A stretch of 64,000 bases of DNA from contig JADKAO010000003.1 of the NCBI GenBank assembly GCA_016715285.1, forward strand, positions 1 through 64,000, given 5' to 3'. Made by a program: the position numbers and the translations under genes. The notes under the pieces are model-generated. The model saw only the letters and a program-made list of their open reading frames with translations. It did no database searches and was not told the origin of the DNA. The stretch is from Actinomycetales bacterium. GTDB lineage: Bacteria > Actinomycetota > Actinomycetes > Actinomycetales > Dermatophilaceae. This document shows positions 54,610 to 64,000 of the stretch, one piece after another. Every line of letters begins with the position of its first letter. Position 1 is the first letter of the stretch.

Positions 54610-55938
54610 TTACAGGTGTGCCCATCCACCTGCAGGCGCCGTGCCGAGCGGGAGCTTCTGCAGCGCAGCCAACACCTGCGGATCCTGCGCGTCCAGCCAG
54701 TCGCACAACTGCTTGAACGTCACGAATCGCACATCGGGTTGCCCAACCATCTCGGTCAAGGCCTTCTCCAACCCAGACATGTAGATGCCGCCATTCCAGT
54801 TCTCGAAATGGTTGCCAATAATGAGCGGTGCCCTATTGCCGTTATATGCGCGCCGGAAGCCGGCGAGGTAGCCGTCGCGCACTTCCGCCTCCCACACGGC
54901 ATACATGGCAGGGTCTCCGTTCTTTGCCTTGGACTGCACCGCGTAGAAGTTATAGTCCATCGACAGCACGCTGCGGCCAGCTAAGGGGATGCTCTGCAAC
55001 GGGATATTCCACAGATGCGACCCCGCGAGCTTGCGCGGCCAGACTTGAGTCCCGGTCGCGGACGAGTCATAGCGCCACGTCTTGACCGCAGTGGAGGCGA
55101 CGAGACCAGCCTGGCCTTCGAGGCATGGAGTGCGGCTGCCAACGAGTTCCTTCTCGTAGTCGAAGGGTAGTGGCGGGAGGTCGGTAAAGCCGGTAGTGGT
55201 GCGCCAGGTGGTGACAAACTTCTTCGCTTGCGCGATCTCCTGATCCCATTGCGCAGGTGTCCACGACGCGCCGCCTTTGGGGCCGCAGAAGTGTCCATTG
55301 AAATGCGTGCCAATTTCGTGACCTTCGAGCCAGGCCTTGCCGATTTGCTCGATGGTGGCGTGAACGGCACGTTCGGGAAAGAGGGGGATGTCAGATGCGC
55401 CCGCTGCACGACCAGGCGGGGTGTATGCCGTGCGCGCCGACGCTGGCAGGAAGTAGAGGCCGGTGACGAAGAAGGTCATCGGCACATTCTTGGCAGCCGC
55501 GAATGCGCGCCAGCGAGTAAACAGCTTCGACGCCCCCTCACCGGCCCCATCCCACGACACGACGACAAACTGTGGTGGGCGCTCGCCTGGTTTGAGTCTT
55601 GACGGGACCGGTTGGTTGGGCTGCGGGCCGGTGTCCGACGTACTGCCGTCGCCGATCAGCCGACCAGGGCCACGCGGTGCGACGGAAGTCGTGGCTGAAG
55701 GCGCAGGCGCGGGCGCTGCCGTCGCGGTGCTTGGAGGCGTGGACGACGCAGCCGTGGTGAACTGCGCAGCCGTGGAGGACGTGGAGGTGCCAGAACTTGT
55801 CGAGGTAACCGAGAGTTGCGGCTCGCTCGTACAGGCAGCAATGAGCCCGGCAGACATCGAGATGGCAAGTGCAGCGGGTATGCCGCGGCGGCGGCGTGCA
55901 CTCGTCGTCGGTCGTCTTGCCGTGGCAACTCTCTTCAC
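54610..55938 (-). CDS. Polysaccharide deacetylase-like lipoprotein
   Basis: The 442-residue protein begins MKRVATARRPTTSARRRRG from GTG 55938, then a signal peptide with lipobox LIAAC near residue 38, a long Ser/Thr/Ala/Pro linker, and from about 130 a polysaccharide deacetylase-like fold: PQFVVVSWDGAGEG, VPMTFFVTGLYFLP, GHEIGTHFNGHFCGP with the histidine motif, and IIGNHFENWNGGIYM. The usual catalytic Asp-Asp pair is replaced by WDG, so activity is uncertain. A longer upstream frame to 56097 is less likely. Secreted, probably acting on the cell wall. Confidence 0.8.
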   Translation of the reverse strand: MKRVATARRPTTSARRRRGIPAALAISMSAGLIAACTSEPQLSVTSTSSGTSTSSTAAQFTTAASSTPPSTATAAPAPAPSATTSVAPRGPGRLIGDGSTSDTGPQPNQPVPSRLKPGERPPQFVVVSWDGAGEGASKLFTRWRAFAAAKNVPMTFFVTGLYFLPASARTAYTPPGRAAGASDIPLFPERAVHATIEQIGKAWLEGHEIGTHFNGHFCGPKGGASWTPAQWDQEIAQAKKFVTTWRTTTGFTDLPPLPFDYEKELVGSRTPCLEGQAGLVASTAVKTWRYDSSATGTQVWPRKLAGSHLWNIPLQSIPLAGRSVLSMDYNFYAVQSKAKNGDPAMYAVWEAEVRDGYLAGFRRAYNGNRAPLIIGNHFENWNGGIYMSGLEKALTEMVGQPDVRFVTFKQLCDWLDAQDPQVLAALQKLPLGTAPAGGWAHL

Positions 55939-56111
55939 AACAGCACCGTTCTCATGCGATTTCAAGGTGGCAATCCGACGTTCGCACAGGATTGTCACAG
56001 CGGAGTTACAGAAAGCGCACTCCTCACCGGCGAGTGTCCGGCGGTGGTGTTGCGCCGACGAAGAGCAATGGGTCAGTGCGGTGATCTGCGAGAACACCTA
56101 GGCTTTCGGCC

Positions 56112-56645
56112 ATGGCGACACTCGTGCTGACTCTCACCGGCGCCGACCGGGCTGGCCTGGTCTCTGAACTGTCGACGGATGTGGCTGCCCACGGCGGCAG
56201 CTGGCTGACCAGCCGGATGGCGCGACTCGCCGGGACTTTTGCTGGCGTCGTCCTCGTGGAGATCCCCGACGACCGCGTCGAGGCGTTCAGCACCGTGATC
56301 GACGGCCTCTCCGATCGAGGCGTCGAGGTCGTCATCCGACGCGCTGCCCCGGCGACCCAACTAGCGGGAATCCCGTTGCAGCTCAATGTTATTGGGCATG
56401 ACAGGCCGGGCATTGTGCATCAGGTCTCGGCAGCGCTTGCCGCGCATGGCGCGAGTATCGAGGAACTGGAGACCCAGACGCGTGAGGCACCCATGGCCGG
56501 TGGGGTGCTCTTCGAGGTCAAGGCCAACCTCCTGGCGCCCGCCGACATGGATCACGATGCGCTGCGCCAGGCCCTTGAGGCCATCGCCGACGAACTCATG
56601 GTGGAGATCGACCTGAGCGAAGCCGAGGACAGCAGCTCACGCTAA
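56112..56645 (+). CDS. Protein with two ACT domains (GcvR-like)
   Basis: The 177-residue protein consists of two ACT-like modules: ATLVLTLTGADRAGLVSELS at the start and LQLNVIGHDRPGIVHQVSAA near 95. ACT domains bind amino acids; GcvR-like proteins regulate glycine cleavage. No glycine cleavage gene is near, so the role is open. The ATG at 56112 is divergent from the deacetylase gene. Confidence 0.85.
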   Translation: MATLVLTLTGADRAGLVSELSTDVAAHGGSWLTSRMARLAGTFAGVVLVEIPDDRVEAFSTVIDGLSDRGVEVVIRRAAPATQLAGIPLQLNVIGHDRPGIVHQVSAALAAHGASIEELETQTREAPMAGGVLFEVKANLLAPADMDHDALRQALEAIADELMVEIDLSEAEDSSSR

Positions 56646-56733
56646 TCACCGAGCTCGTCCGTTCAAGCGGTCACCTGATGGTCTGCAGCCTGTCAGACTG
56701 TCACGGTTGTCCACTGCAGTTGAGGAGCCCTGC

Positions 56734-58266
56734 ATGACTGGCGTGCCCACGCCATCTGAAGGCGCTCCCATCGTCCCCAGTCGGCAGATGCCTTGGCATG
56801 AGCGCCTCGTCTTCGCCTCGGGCGACACCTTCGGTGGGGGATCGGCCGCCACCATCGCGGTCCTGTACCTCTTCTACCTCACCGACATCATCGGTCTGCC
56901 ACCCGGCGTCGCCGGCGCGACGATCGTCGTCTCCAAGGTGTGGGACGCCGTCAACCACCCCATCTTCGGCATGTGGAGCGACAACACGCGTTCGCGATGG
57001 GGACGGCGACGCCCGTGGATCTTCGTCGGAGCGCTGCTCATCCCCATCGGGCAGGCCCTCCTGTGGGCTCCGATCGGTTCGTGGACCAGCGAGCCCGCCA
57101 AGGTGGCATTCATCATCGGCGGACACCTCGTCTATACGACGATCGCCAGCGTCGTGCTCGTCCCGTTCGCCTCCCTCAGCGCCGAGGTCAGCACCGACCC
57201 CGACGAACGCAACACCGTCAATGTCATGCGCCTCGCCGTCGCGGCGACCTCAGGCGTCGTGTGCACGCTGCTCTTGTCGGCCCTGCTCAACGGATACAAA
57301 GACGGCCATCTCGGCGTCATGACGCTCTATTACGTTCTCGTTTTTGGCCTCGGAACTCTCTTCGCCCTCCCGCTCATCGCGGTGGCGGTGCGGGTCCACG
57401 AGCGCGCGCCCGTCCCTGCCCAGGCACACCCGTCATGGCGGGCCATTGTCGAACCCCTGCGCGTACGCGAGTTCCGTCAGCTCACTGCGCTCTACCTGTG
57501 CCCGGCACTTACCCTCGACATCGTCACGGCCCTCGTCATCTACTACGCGATCTACGTGGTCCGCGGCGTCAATACGACGGTCTTTTTCGCGATCTTTTTC
57601 GTGATCATCTTGGTGACCTTTGTGGTCGTTGGCCGGCTCGTTAAACGCATCGACAAGGCAGTCATTTACCGTCGGCTGATCCCGATCGGAATCCTCGCTA
57701 TGGCGGGCATTGCCCTCTATCCCAATGACGGCTCACCGATCGGCGTCTATGTCCTCGCAGCCTTCGTCGCCATCGGCCTCGCGGGCTCGCAAACCATGAC
57801 GTGGGTGATGTTCCCGGACGTCGTCGACGCCGGCGAACTTGCTCAAGGCGAGCGCAATGCCGGGTCCTTCAGTGGGCTCCTGGTCTTCGTCCGCGCACTC
57901 GCCTCCGCGCTTGCGATTTGGATCCTCGGCGAGACGCTCAGCCTCACCGGCTATCACCGCCCGCACGGCTCGTATGCCGGTGCGACCCAACCCGAGTCCG
58001 CGATCCTTGCCATCCGCTTGTCGCTGCTGGGTTGGGTGGTCATCCTCATGACCATCGGGTATGCCGTCGCGCGCCGCTATCGGCTGTCTCGCCAGGCGTG
58101 CGCGGAACTCACGATCGCGCTCGCCGCGGCGCGGGCCGCACGGCATACCGTGCCTGCTGAAGACCGGGGCGGGGACCCGACCTTCGACCCCACGGAGTGG
58201 GACGCCGACGCGGCCCACCAGAGCAAGGCCGAAGGTCCCGACGAGCCAGGCGCGAGCGGTTCGTAG
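56734..58266 (+). CDS. MFS sugar transporter of the GPH (glycoside-pentoside-hexuronide) family
   Basis: The 510-residue protein has about 12 transmembrane segments. FASGDTFGGGSAATIAVLYL near the start, VVSKVWDAVNHPIFGMWSDN and TRSRWGRRRPWIFVGAL are the GPH (MelB-like) signatures; the conserved Asp/Asn of helix II and the DxTRSRxGRRRP loop are present. It moves sugars or glycosides with a cation. GAGGAG precedes ATG 56734; a TTG at 56707 is less likely. The C-terminus is hydrophilic. Confidence 0.88.
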   Translation: MTGVPTPSEGAPIVPSRQMPWHERLVFASGDTFGGGSAATIAVLYLFYLTDIIGLPPGVAGATIVVSKVWDAVNHPIFGMWSDNTRSRWGRRRPWIFVGALLIPIGQALLWAPIGSWTSEPAKVAFIIGGHLVYTTIASVVLVPFASLSAEVSTDPDERNTVNVMRLAVAATSGVVCTLLLSALLNGYKDGHLGVMTLYYVLVFGLGTLFALPLIAVAVRVHERAPVPAQAHPSWRAIVEPLRVREFRQLTALYLCPALTLDIVTALVIYYAIYVVRGVNTTVFFAIFFVIILVTFVVVGRLVKRIDKAVIYRRLIPIGILAMAGIALYPNDGSPIGVYVLAAFVAIGLAGSQTMTWVMFPDVVDAGELAQGERNAGSFSGLLVFVRALASALAIWILGETLSLTGYHRPHGSYAGATQPESAILAIRLSLLGWVVILMTIGYAVARRYRLSRQACAELTIALAAARAARHTVPAEDRGGDPTFDPTEWDADAAHQSKAEGPDEPGASGS

Positions 58267-58319
58267 AGTGGAAGCGGCGGGTCCCGCACCCCGCGGTCGA
58301 CCCAGCCACGGAGCTCACG

Positions 58320-59648
58320 ATGGAGCAACCCCGCACGGTGGTGGTCCTCGGCGCCGCTGGCCGCGACTTCCACAATCTCAATGTCCTCTACCGGGACGAT
58401 CCGAACTATCGCGTGCTGGCTTTTACCGCGACCCAGATCCCGGATATCGACGGGCGCCGTTATCCGCCGCAACTAGCCGGTCCGCTCTACCCGGACGGCA
58501 TACCCATCATCAAAGAAGCGGATATCGCGGAATTCATCACGCGCGAAAAGGTCGACCTCGCAGTCTTTGCCTACTCTGATGTCGCGCACGAGCAGGTTAT
58601 GCACCTGGCCTCAACGTGCCTGGCTGCGGGTGCCGATTTCATTCTGCACAGCGGCCGGTCGACGATGCTGCGGTCGATCAAGCCGGTCATTGCGGTGACC
58701 GCCGTGCGAACCGGGGTCGGCAAGAGCCAGACCACGCGGTATATCGCAAAACTGTTGCGCGACAAGGGATTGCGCGTAGTCGCGATCCGGCACCCCATGC
58801 CGTATGGGGACTTGGCAGCGCAGGCGTGCGAGCGCTTTGCTACGTATGCCGACCTTGACACCTACCACTGCACCATCGAGGAGCGCGAGGAGTACGAGCC
58901 ACATCTCGACGCGGACTGCATTGTGTATGCCGGTGTCGACTACGCGCGGATCCTGCGTGAGGCCGAGGAAGAAGCCGACGTCATCATTTGGGACGGCGGC
59001 AACAACGACCTGCCGTTCTACGTCCCGGACCTGCACATCGTCCTCGTCGATCCGCTCCGACCCGGCGACGAGAGCCGCTACCACCCAGGCGAGACCAACG
59101 TCCGGATGGCCGACCTCGTCATCGTCAACAAGTGCGACGAGGCCATGCCCGAGAGCATCGACTCAGTCGAAACCGCTGTGCGAGAGCTCAATCCGCGAGC
59201 GACGATCATCCGGTGCGACAGCCCGGTGACCGTCGATGACCCGGAGCTGGTCCGCGGCAAGCGGGTCGTTGTCGTCGAAGACGGCCCGACCCTCACGCAT
59301 GGGTCGATGACCTTTGGCGCCGGCGTCGTCGGGGCTCGTGGGTGCGGGGTTGAGGCGATCGTCGACCCGAGCGGTGACGCTGTTGGCTCACTCGTCGCGA
59401 CGTACGCCAAGTACCCCAATGCGCGCGGCATCCTCCCCGCGATGGGGTATTCGCCCGCTCAGGTGCGCGACCTCCAAGCGACCCTGGAGGCGGTTGATGC
59501 CGATGCCATCGTGAGCGGGACGCCGATTGACCTGACGCGAGTGCTCACGGTGACCAAGCCCATGGTGCGGGCGCGGTACGAGCTCCGTGAGCGTGAGCCC
59601 GGGCTCCTGGAAGCTGCCCTCGAGCGCGCCATCGCCGCGAAAACCTGA
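58320..59648 (+). CDS. Cyclic 2,3-diphosphoglycerate synthetase homolog (COG2403-type P-loop protein)
   Basis: The 442-residue protein begins MEQPRTVVVLGAAGRDFHN, continues VLAFTATQIPDIDGRRYPP, has a P-loop AVRTGVGKSQTTRYIAK near 135, VIIWDGGNNDLPFYVPDL, HPGETNVRMADLVIVNKCDE and GAGVVGARGCGVEAIVDP. This pattern matches cyclic 2,3-diphosphoglycerate synthetase, known from thermophilic methanogens, whose bacterial homologs are mostly uncharacterised. Start 58320 begins at ATG after GAGCTCACG. It follows the GPH transporter by 53 bases, so the two may be cotranscribed. Confidence 0.8.
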   Translation: MEQPRTVVVLGAAGRDFHNLNVLYRDDPNYRVLAFTATQIPDIDGRRYPPQLAGPLYPDGIPIIKEADIAEFITREKVDLAVFAYSDVAHEQVMHLASTCLAAGADFILHSGRSTMLRSIKPVIAVTAVRTGVGKSQTTRYIAKLLRDKGLRVVAIRHPMPYGDLAAQACERFATYADLDTYHCTIEEREEYEPHLDADCIVYAGVDYARILREAEEEADVIIWDGGNNDLPFYVPDLHIVLVDPLRPGDESRYHPGETNVRMADLVIVNKCDEAMPESIDSVETAVRELNPRATIIRCDSPVTVDDPELVRGKRVVVVEDGPTLTHGSMTFGAGVVGARGCGVEAIVDPSGDAVGSLVATYAKYPNARGILPAMGYSPAQVRDLQATLEAVDADAIVSGTPIDLTRVLTVTKPMVRARYELREREPGLLEAALERAIAAKT

Positions 59649-59683
59649 AGCACTTATCGTCAGCTTTGCGGCACGATACGCCG

Positions 59684-60177
59684 GTGGACGATCGGGAACG
59701 CGACACGGCACGAGCGGTGCCAGCTGGGTACCGCATCAGTGCTGACCGGCAGACTGTGACGCTGCGCGGGTGCACACGTGGCTCTCCGGCGACGCCTATT
59801 GGGCGCTCGGGCGGTCGCGCGAGGTCATGGATCGCGCCATCGCCGCCTCGGAGATGTGGAGCGTCCTGAGCTCAGAGTCTTCCCAGGGTGCCGAGGGTGC
59901 CGAGGAGCAGGTCGGAGTAGCGCGGGTGGTCACCGATGGTGCGATTTTTGCGTGGCTCTGCGACGTCTACATCGATCCCAGCCATCGCGGTCGGGGCCTC
60001 GGGTCCGCGCTGGTGGGGGCGATCGTCGCGGATCTGGAGGCGCGCGGCATACGCCGCATGCTGCTTGCGACTCGAGACGCACACGAGGTGTATGCCGGGC
60101 ACGGATTCACCGCGCTCGCGGACCCCGGGATGTGGATGGAGCGTGACCGGAGGGACCTCCGGCCGTCTCGGGGCTGA
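59684..60177 (+). pseudogene. GNAT family N-acetyltransferase, frameshifted
   Basis: From GTG 59684 the protein reads MDDRERDTARAVPAGYRIS and ADRQTV, then needs one more base near 59756-59760 to continue as VHTWLSGDAYWALGRSREVM, in the frame open from about 59770 to the stop at 60175-60177. The join gives a normal GNAT: WLCDVYIDPSHRGRGLGSAL (acetyl-CoA loop), ATRDAHEVYAGHGFTAL. Without the repair only the C-terminal 135 residues read from ATG 59770. The missing base is again next to a short G run. Confidence 0.78.
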
Positions 60178-60200
60178 ACCGGCCCCCTACGCTGGAAGCC

Positions 60201-61211
60201 ATGGGTCAGGACCTCACCAATCGGCATTTCGTTAAGGAACTCGACTTCACTCCTGAGGAATGGATGGGGCTGGTTGGTCTGGCCCAGCGGCTCAAAGCCG
60301 CGCGCGTCGAGGGGCGTGAAGAGCGGATGCTCGTGGGCAAGACGATCGCGCTGATCTTCGAGAAGACGTCGACCCGGACGCGGTGCGCGTTTGAGGTGGC
60401 CGCGTATCACCTTGGGGCGCAACTGACCTACCTCGACCCGCATGGAAGCCAGATCGGGCACAAGGAGTCGTTCGCCGACACCGGCCGAGTGCTGGGTCGG
60501 CTCTATGACGCGATTGAGTTCCGCGGCTCGCGGCACGCTGACTGCGAGACGCTCGCGCAGTATGCCGGGGTGCCGGTCTACAACGGCCTCACCGACACGT
60601 GGCACCCGACTCAGGCTCTGTGCGACATCGTCACGATGGTCGAGCACACACCGAAGCCTGCCGAGGAGATCGCCTATGCCTATGTCGGCGATGCACGCTA
60701 CAACATGGGCAACTCGCTGCTCATCTCAGGTGCGATGTCGGGGATGGACGTGCGCATCGTCGCGCCGCGCTCGCTCTGGCCGGCGCCGGAAATCGTCGCC
60801 GAGGCGCGGTCGATTGCCGAGCGCACGGGCGCGCGGGTGAGCCTCACCGAGTCAGTGGAAGAGGGAGTGAGCGGCGTGGACTTCGTCCACACCGACGTCT
60901 GGGTGTCGATGGGCGAGGCCGAGCACGTGTGGGCCGAGCGGATCGCCTTGCTCACACCGTATGCCGTGACGGCCGACGTCATGCGCTCGACGGGCAACCC
61001 TGGCACCAAGTTCATGCACTGCCTACCGTCCTTCCACAACCGTGAAACCAGTGTGGGAGAACGGATTTACCAGGAGTACGGGCTGGAGTCGCTCGAGGTG
61101 ACCGACGAGGTTTTTGAGTCGCCAGCGTCGATCGTGTTCGACCAGAGTGAGAACCGGATGCACACGATCAAGGCAGTGTTGGCGGCTACCTTGTGTGGCC
61201 ACGAACTCTGA
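60201..61211 (+). CDS. argF: Ornithine carbamoyltransferase
   Basis: The 336-residue protein converts ornithine and carbamoyl phosphate to citrulline. Signatures: EKTSTRTRCAFEVA (carbamoyl phosphate site), DTWHPTQALCD, DVWVSMGE and FMHCLPSFHN with the catalytic Cys. The length (336) is that of catabolic/ArcB and E. coli ArgI types rather than the 307-residue anabolic actinobacterial ArgF. No other arginine genes are near, so catabolic arcB is possible. Confidence 0.93.
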   Translation: MGQDLTNRHFVKELDFTPEEWMGLVGLAQRLKAARVEGREERMLVGKTIALIFEKTSTRTRCAFEVAAYHLGAQLTYLDPHGSQIGHKESFADTGRVLGRLYDAIEFRGSRHADCETLAQYAGVPVYNGLTDTWHPTQALCDIVTMVEHTPKPAEEIAYAYVGDARYNMGNSLLISGAMSGMDVRIVAPRSLWPAPEIVAEARSIAERTGARVSLTESVEEGVSGVDFVHTDVWVSMGEAEHVWAERIALLTPYAVTADVMRSTGNPGTKFMHCLPSFHNRETSVGERIYQEYGLESLEVTDEVFESPASIVFDQSENRMHTIKAVLAATLCGHEL

Positions 61212-61253
61212 GCACGGCATACCGCAGCGTTGGGCCCCGGGCGCGACGTCGGG

Positions 61254-62072
61254 TTACAGCGCGGCGCCGACCAAGGCACCGATGCCGTAGGTGATCGTCA
61301 TGGCAAGCCAACCGCCGAAGACGTTGCGCAGCACCGGACGGCGCCAATCGGCACCACCGAGCCGGGCGCTCGCGAACCCGGTGAGCGCCAGCGCGATCAC
61401 CACGCTGGCCACGGTTGCTTGGAGGCGGTAGTCGATCGGAGCGAACAAGATCGTGAGGAGGGGGAGGAGCGCGCCAATCGTGAACGCGACTGCTGAGGAG
61501 AAGGCAGCCGTCCACGGGTTGGTGAGGTTGTCCGGGTCGATCTGCAGCTCGACTTCCGCGTGCGCGGCGAGCGCGTCATGGGCCGTGAGTTGGACCGCGA
61601 CCTGCTGGGCAAGCTCAGGGGTCAAGCCTTTGCCGGCATAGATGGCGGTCAGCTCGGCGAGTTCGGCCTCTGGCATCTCGCGCAGCTCACGCCGTTCCTT
61701 TTCGAGCAAGGCGTGCTCGGTGTCACGTTGGGTGCTCACCGAAACGTATTCGCCCACCCCCATCGAGAGCGCGCCCGCGACGAGCCCGGCAACTCCAGCA
61801 GTGAGCACGGCTTGCCGCTCCGTCGTGGCTCCCGCAACACCCATGACGAGACCGGCGATCGACACGATGCCGTCGTTGGCCCCGAGCACAGCAGCGCGGA
61901 GGGCATTGAGTCGACCGGCATGGCTGCCGTCGTGGGCTTCTCTCCGGTGGGTGGTCGGGGCGGCAGCGTCGCTCGAGGTCACGCGGCCTGGCTCCCCGGC
62001 GTCCGACTTCCCGCCGTCCGACTTCCCGCTGGTCTGTGGGCCCTGTGGCGGCGATGCTGAGGTCTCGGTCAC
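61254..62072 (-). CDS. VIT/CCC1 family vacuolar-iron-transporter-like membrane protein
   Basis: The 272-residue protein has a disordered, charged N-terminus (first 50 residues) and then RAAVLGANDGIVSIAGLVMG, AGLVAGALSMGVGEYVSVST and a C-terminal set of helices (SAVAFTIGALLPLLTIL, VFGGWLAMTITYGIGALVG), all typical of VIT1/CCC1. Family members export iron or manganese from the cytosol. Starts with GTG at 62072. Confidence 0.9.
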   Translation of the reverse strand: MTETSASPPQGPQTSGKSDGGKSDAGEPGRVTSSDAAAPTTHRREAHDGSHAGRLNALRAAVLGANDGIVSIAGLVMGVAGATTERQAVLTAGVAGLVAGALSMGVGEYVSVSTQRDTEHALLEKERRELREMPEAELAELTAIYAGKGLTPELAQQVAVQLTAHDALAAHAEVELQIDPDNLTNPWTAAFSSAVAFTIGALLPLLTILFAPIDYRLQATVASVVIALALTGFASARLGGADWRRPVLRNVFGGWLAMTITYGIGALVGAAL

Positions 62073-62178
62073 TCACCTAGCCTGCCAGGTAATTCACCCG
62101 GTTGCCGGAGGCACGGGGCCACGAGAGGGGGAAAGCGAGGGAACGAGAGAGAACGCGCGGCGCAACACGAGACGCAAA

Positions 62179-62217
62179 TGGTGGCTTCGGAAGCCCGGTT
62201 GGGCGCTGAAGCCACCA
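62179..62217 (+). repeat. Hairpin sharing its core with the 5695-5772 element
   Basis: TGGTGGCTTC at about 62179-62188 is complementary to GAAGCCACCA at about 62208-62217. The same sequence forms the inner stem of the longer hairpin after tuf. No GGTATGCC tips are present here. It lies between the VIT and NUDIX genes. Confidence 0.55.
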
Positions 62218-62279
62218 AACCCGTCATGTGCTGGGGGAGGTGTCGCTCTAGCCCGGGTGGAGGTGGTAGGTCTGCACGT

Positions 62280-62735
62280 GTGACCGCTCTCCCGCCAACG
62301 CTCATCGTCGCCGCCGCCATCGTCGACACCTTGTCGGCCCCCACCTGCGTCGTGTCCGCGCGCCGACGGGCACCGGACGCCGTTGCTGGGCAATGGGAAC
62401 TGCCGGGCGGCAAAGTTGAGTCCGGCGAGACGCCAGAGCAAGCACTGCACCGTGAACTGGCCGAAGAACTCTCCGTGACCGTCACCCTTGGCGCCAGGCT
62501 CCTCGGGCCCCTTCAGGACGGCACGTGGCCCCTCACCGAGACCCTCCGGATGGCGGTCTGGTGGGCCGAGCTCGAGGTGGCGCAGCGGCACGGCATACCG
62601 GCACCGGGGGAGGCACACGACGAGGTGAGGTGGCTGCGGGCCGATGAACTCGACTCCGTCCCGTGGCTCGCACCGGACCTCCCCATCGTCAATGCGATCC
62701 GGACTCACCTGGTCGGGGGCATTTCGAAATCCTGA
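62280..62735 (+). CDS. NUDIX hydrolase (MutT-like)
   Basis: The 151-residue protein has the NUDIX box GKVESGETPEQALHRELAEE near 44-64, preceded by AVAGQWELPG. MutT-like members remove oxidised nucleotides such as 8-oxo-dGTP. The GTG at 62280 gives MTALPPTLIVAAAIVDT; the upstream frame to 62178 covers the hairpin region and is not used. Confidence 0.9.
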   Translation: MTALPPTLIVAAAIVDTLSAPTCVVSARRRAPDAVAGQWELPGGKVESGETPEQALHRELAEELSVTVTLGARLLGPLQDGTWPLTETLRMAVWWAELEVAQRHGIPAPGEAHDEVRWLRADELDSVPWLAPDLPIVNAIRTHLVGGISKS

Positions 62736-62748
62736 GAGACTGGTCTTT

Positions 62749-64000
<1,252 letters not shown>

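Overview
The window is a GC-rich bacterial chromosome segment that looks like an actinobacterium of the order Micrococcales. I infer an Intrasporangiaceae/Dermatophilaceae-type genome from the mycothione reductase gene, the zinc-type S14, the long alanine/lysine-rich tails on S3, L29 and L17, the acidic S9 head, the DUF222-HNH gene and frequent GTG/TTG starts. It is housekeeping-rich chromosome, with no prophage, insertion sequence, CRISPR array or tRNA that I can see.

Layout. 1-823: frameshifted 3' end of a tandem-repeat surface-protein gene. 1245-5600: str operon (rpsL, rpsG, fusA, tuf) with a strong terminator. 5.7-10.5 kb: PQQ-type sugar dehydrogenase lipoprotein, M18 aminopeptidase, mycothione reductase and a broken EamA transporter. 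10.8-28.3 kb: the S10-spc-alpha block (rpsJ to rplQ), with secY-adk-map-infA inside it and a terminator at the end. 28.5-35.2 kb: truA, a VapBC toxin-antitoxin pair, an ABC-F ATPase, two tandem paralogous lipoproteins and an ArsR-like regulator. 35.4-38 kb: rplM-rpsI and glmM. 38-43.4 kb: a degenerate third lipoprotein paralog, beta-carbonic anhydrase, class I fumarase, a PfkB sugar kinase, a DUF4245 protein and a 2H phosphoesterase. 43.7-52.6 kb: DUF222-HNH gene, xseBA, ispH, rmuC, a YgjV-GNAT fusion, a thioesterase and ychF. 52.6-53.9 kb: a small islet at the 3' end of ychF carrying two toxin-antitoxin remnants and a ClbS/DfsB-like gene. 54-64 kb: membrane protein, polysaccharide deacetylase-like lipoprotein, double-ACT regulator, GPH sugar transporter, cyclic 2,3-diphosphoglycerate synthetase homolog, broken GNAT gene, ornithine carbamoyltransferase, VIT-type transporter, NUDIX hydrolase and the start of typA.

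The most striking signal is not a gene. The octamer GTATGCCG (extended form GGTATGCCGTG), counting both strands, occurs about 80 times in 64 kb by my reading, where two or three would be expected. It has no strand bias, sits in coding and non-coding DNA, forces otherwise rare codons (ATA, TAT), and forms inverted pairs as intergenic hairpins. It resembles the arrangement of DNA uptake sequences or another genome-wide recognition word, but its function is unknown to me.

Several genes carry single-base frameshifts, including secY, which should be essential and intact. Many of the apparent pseudogenes here may therefore be sequencing or assembly indels rather than real mutations.
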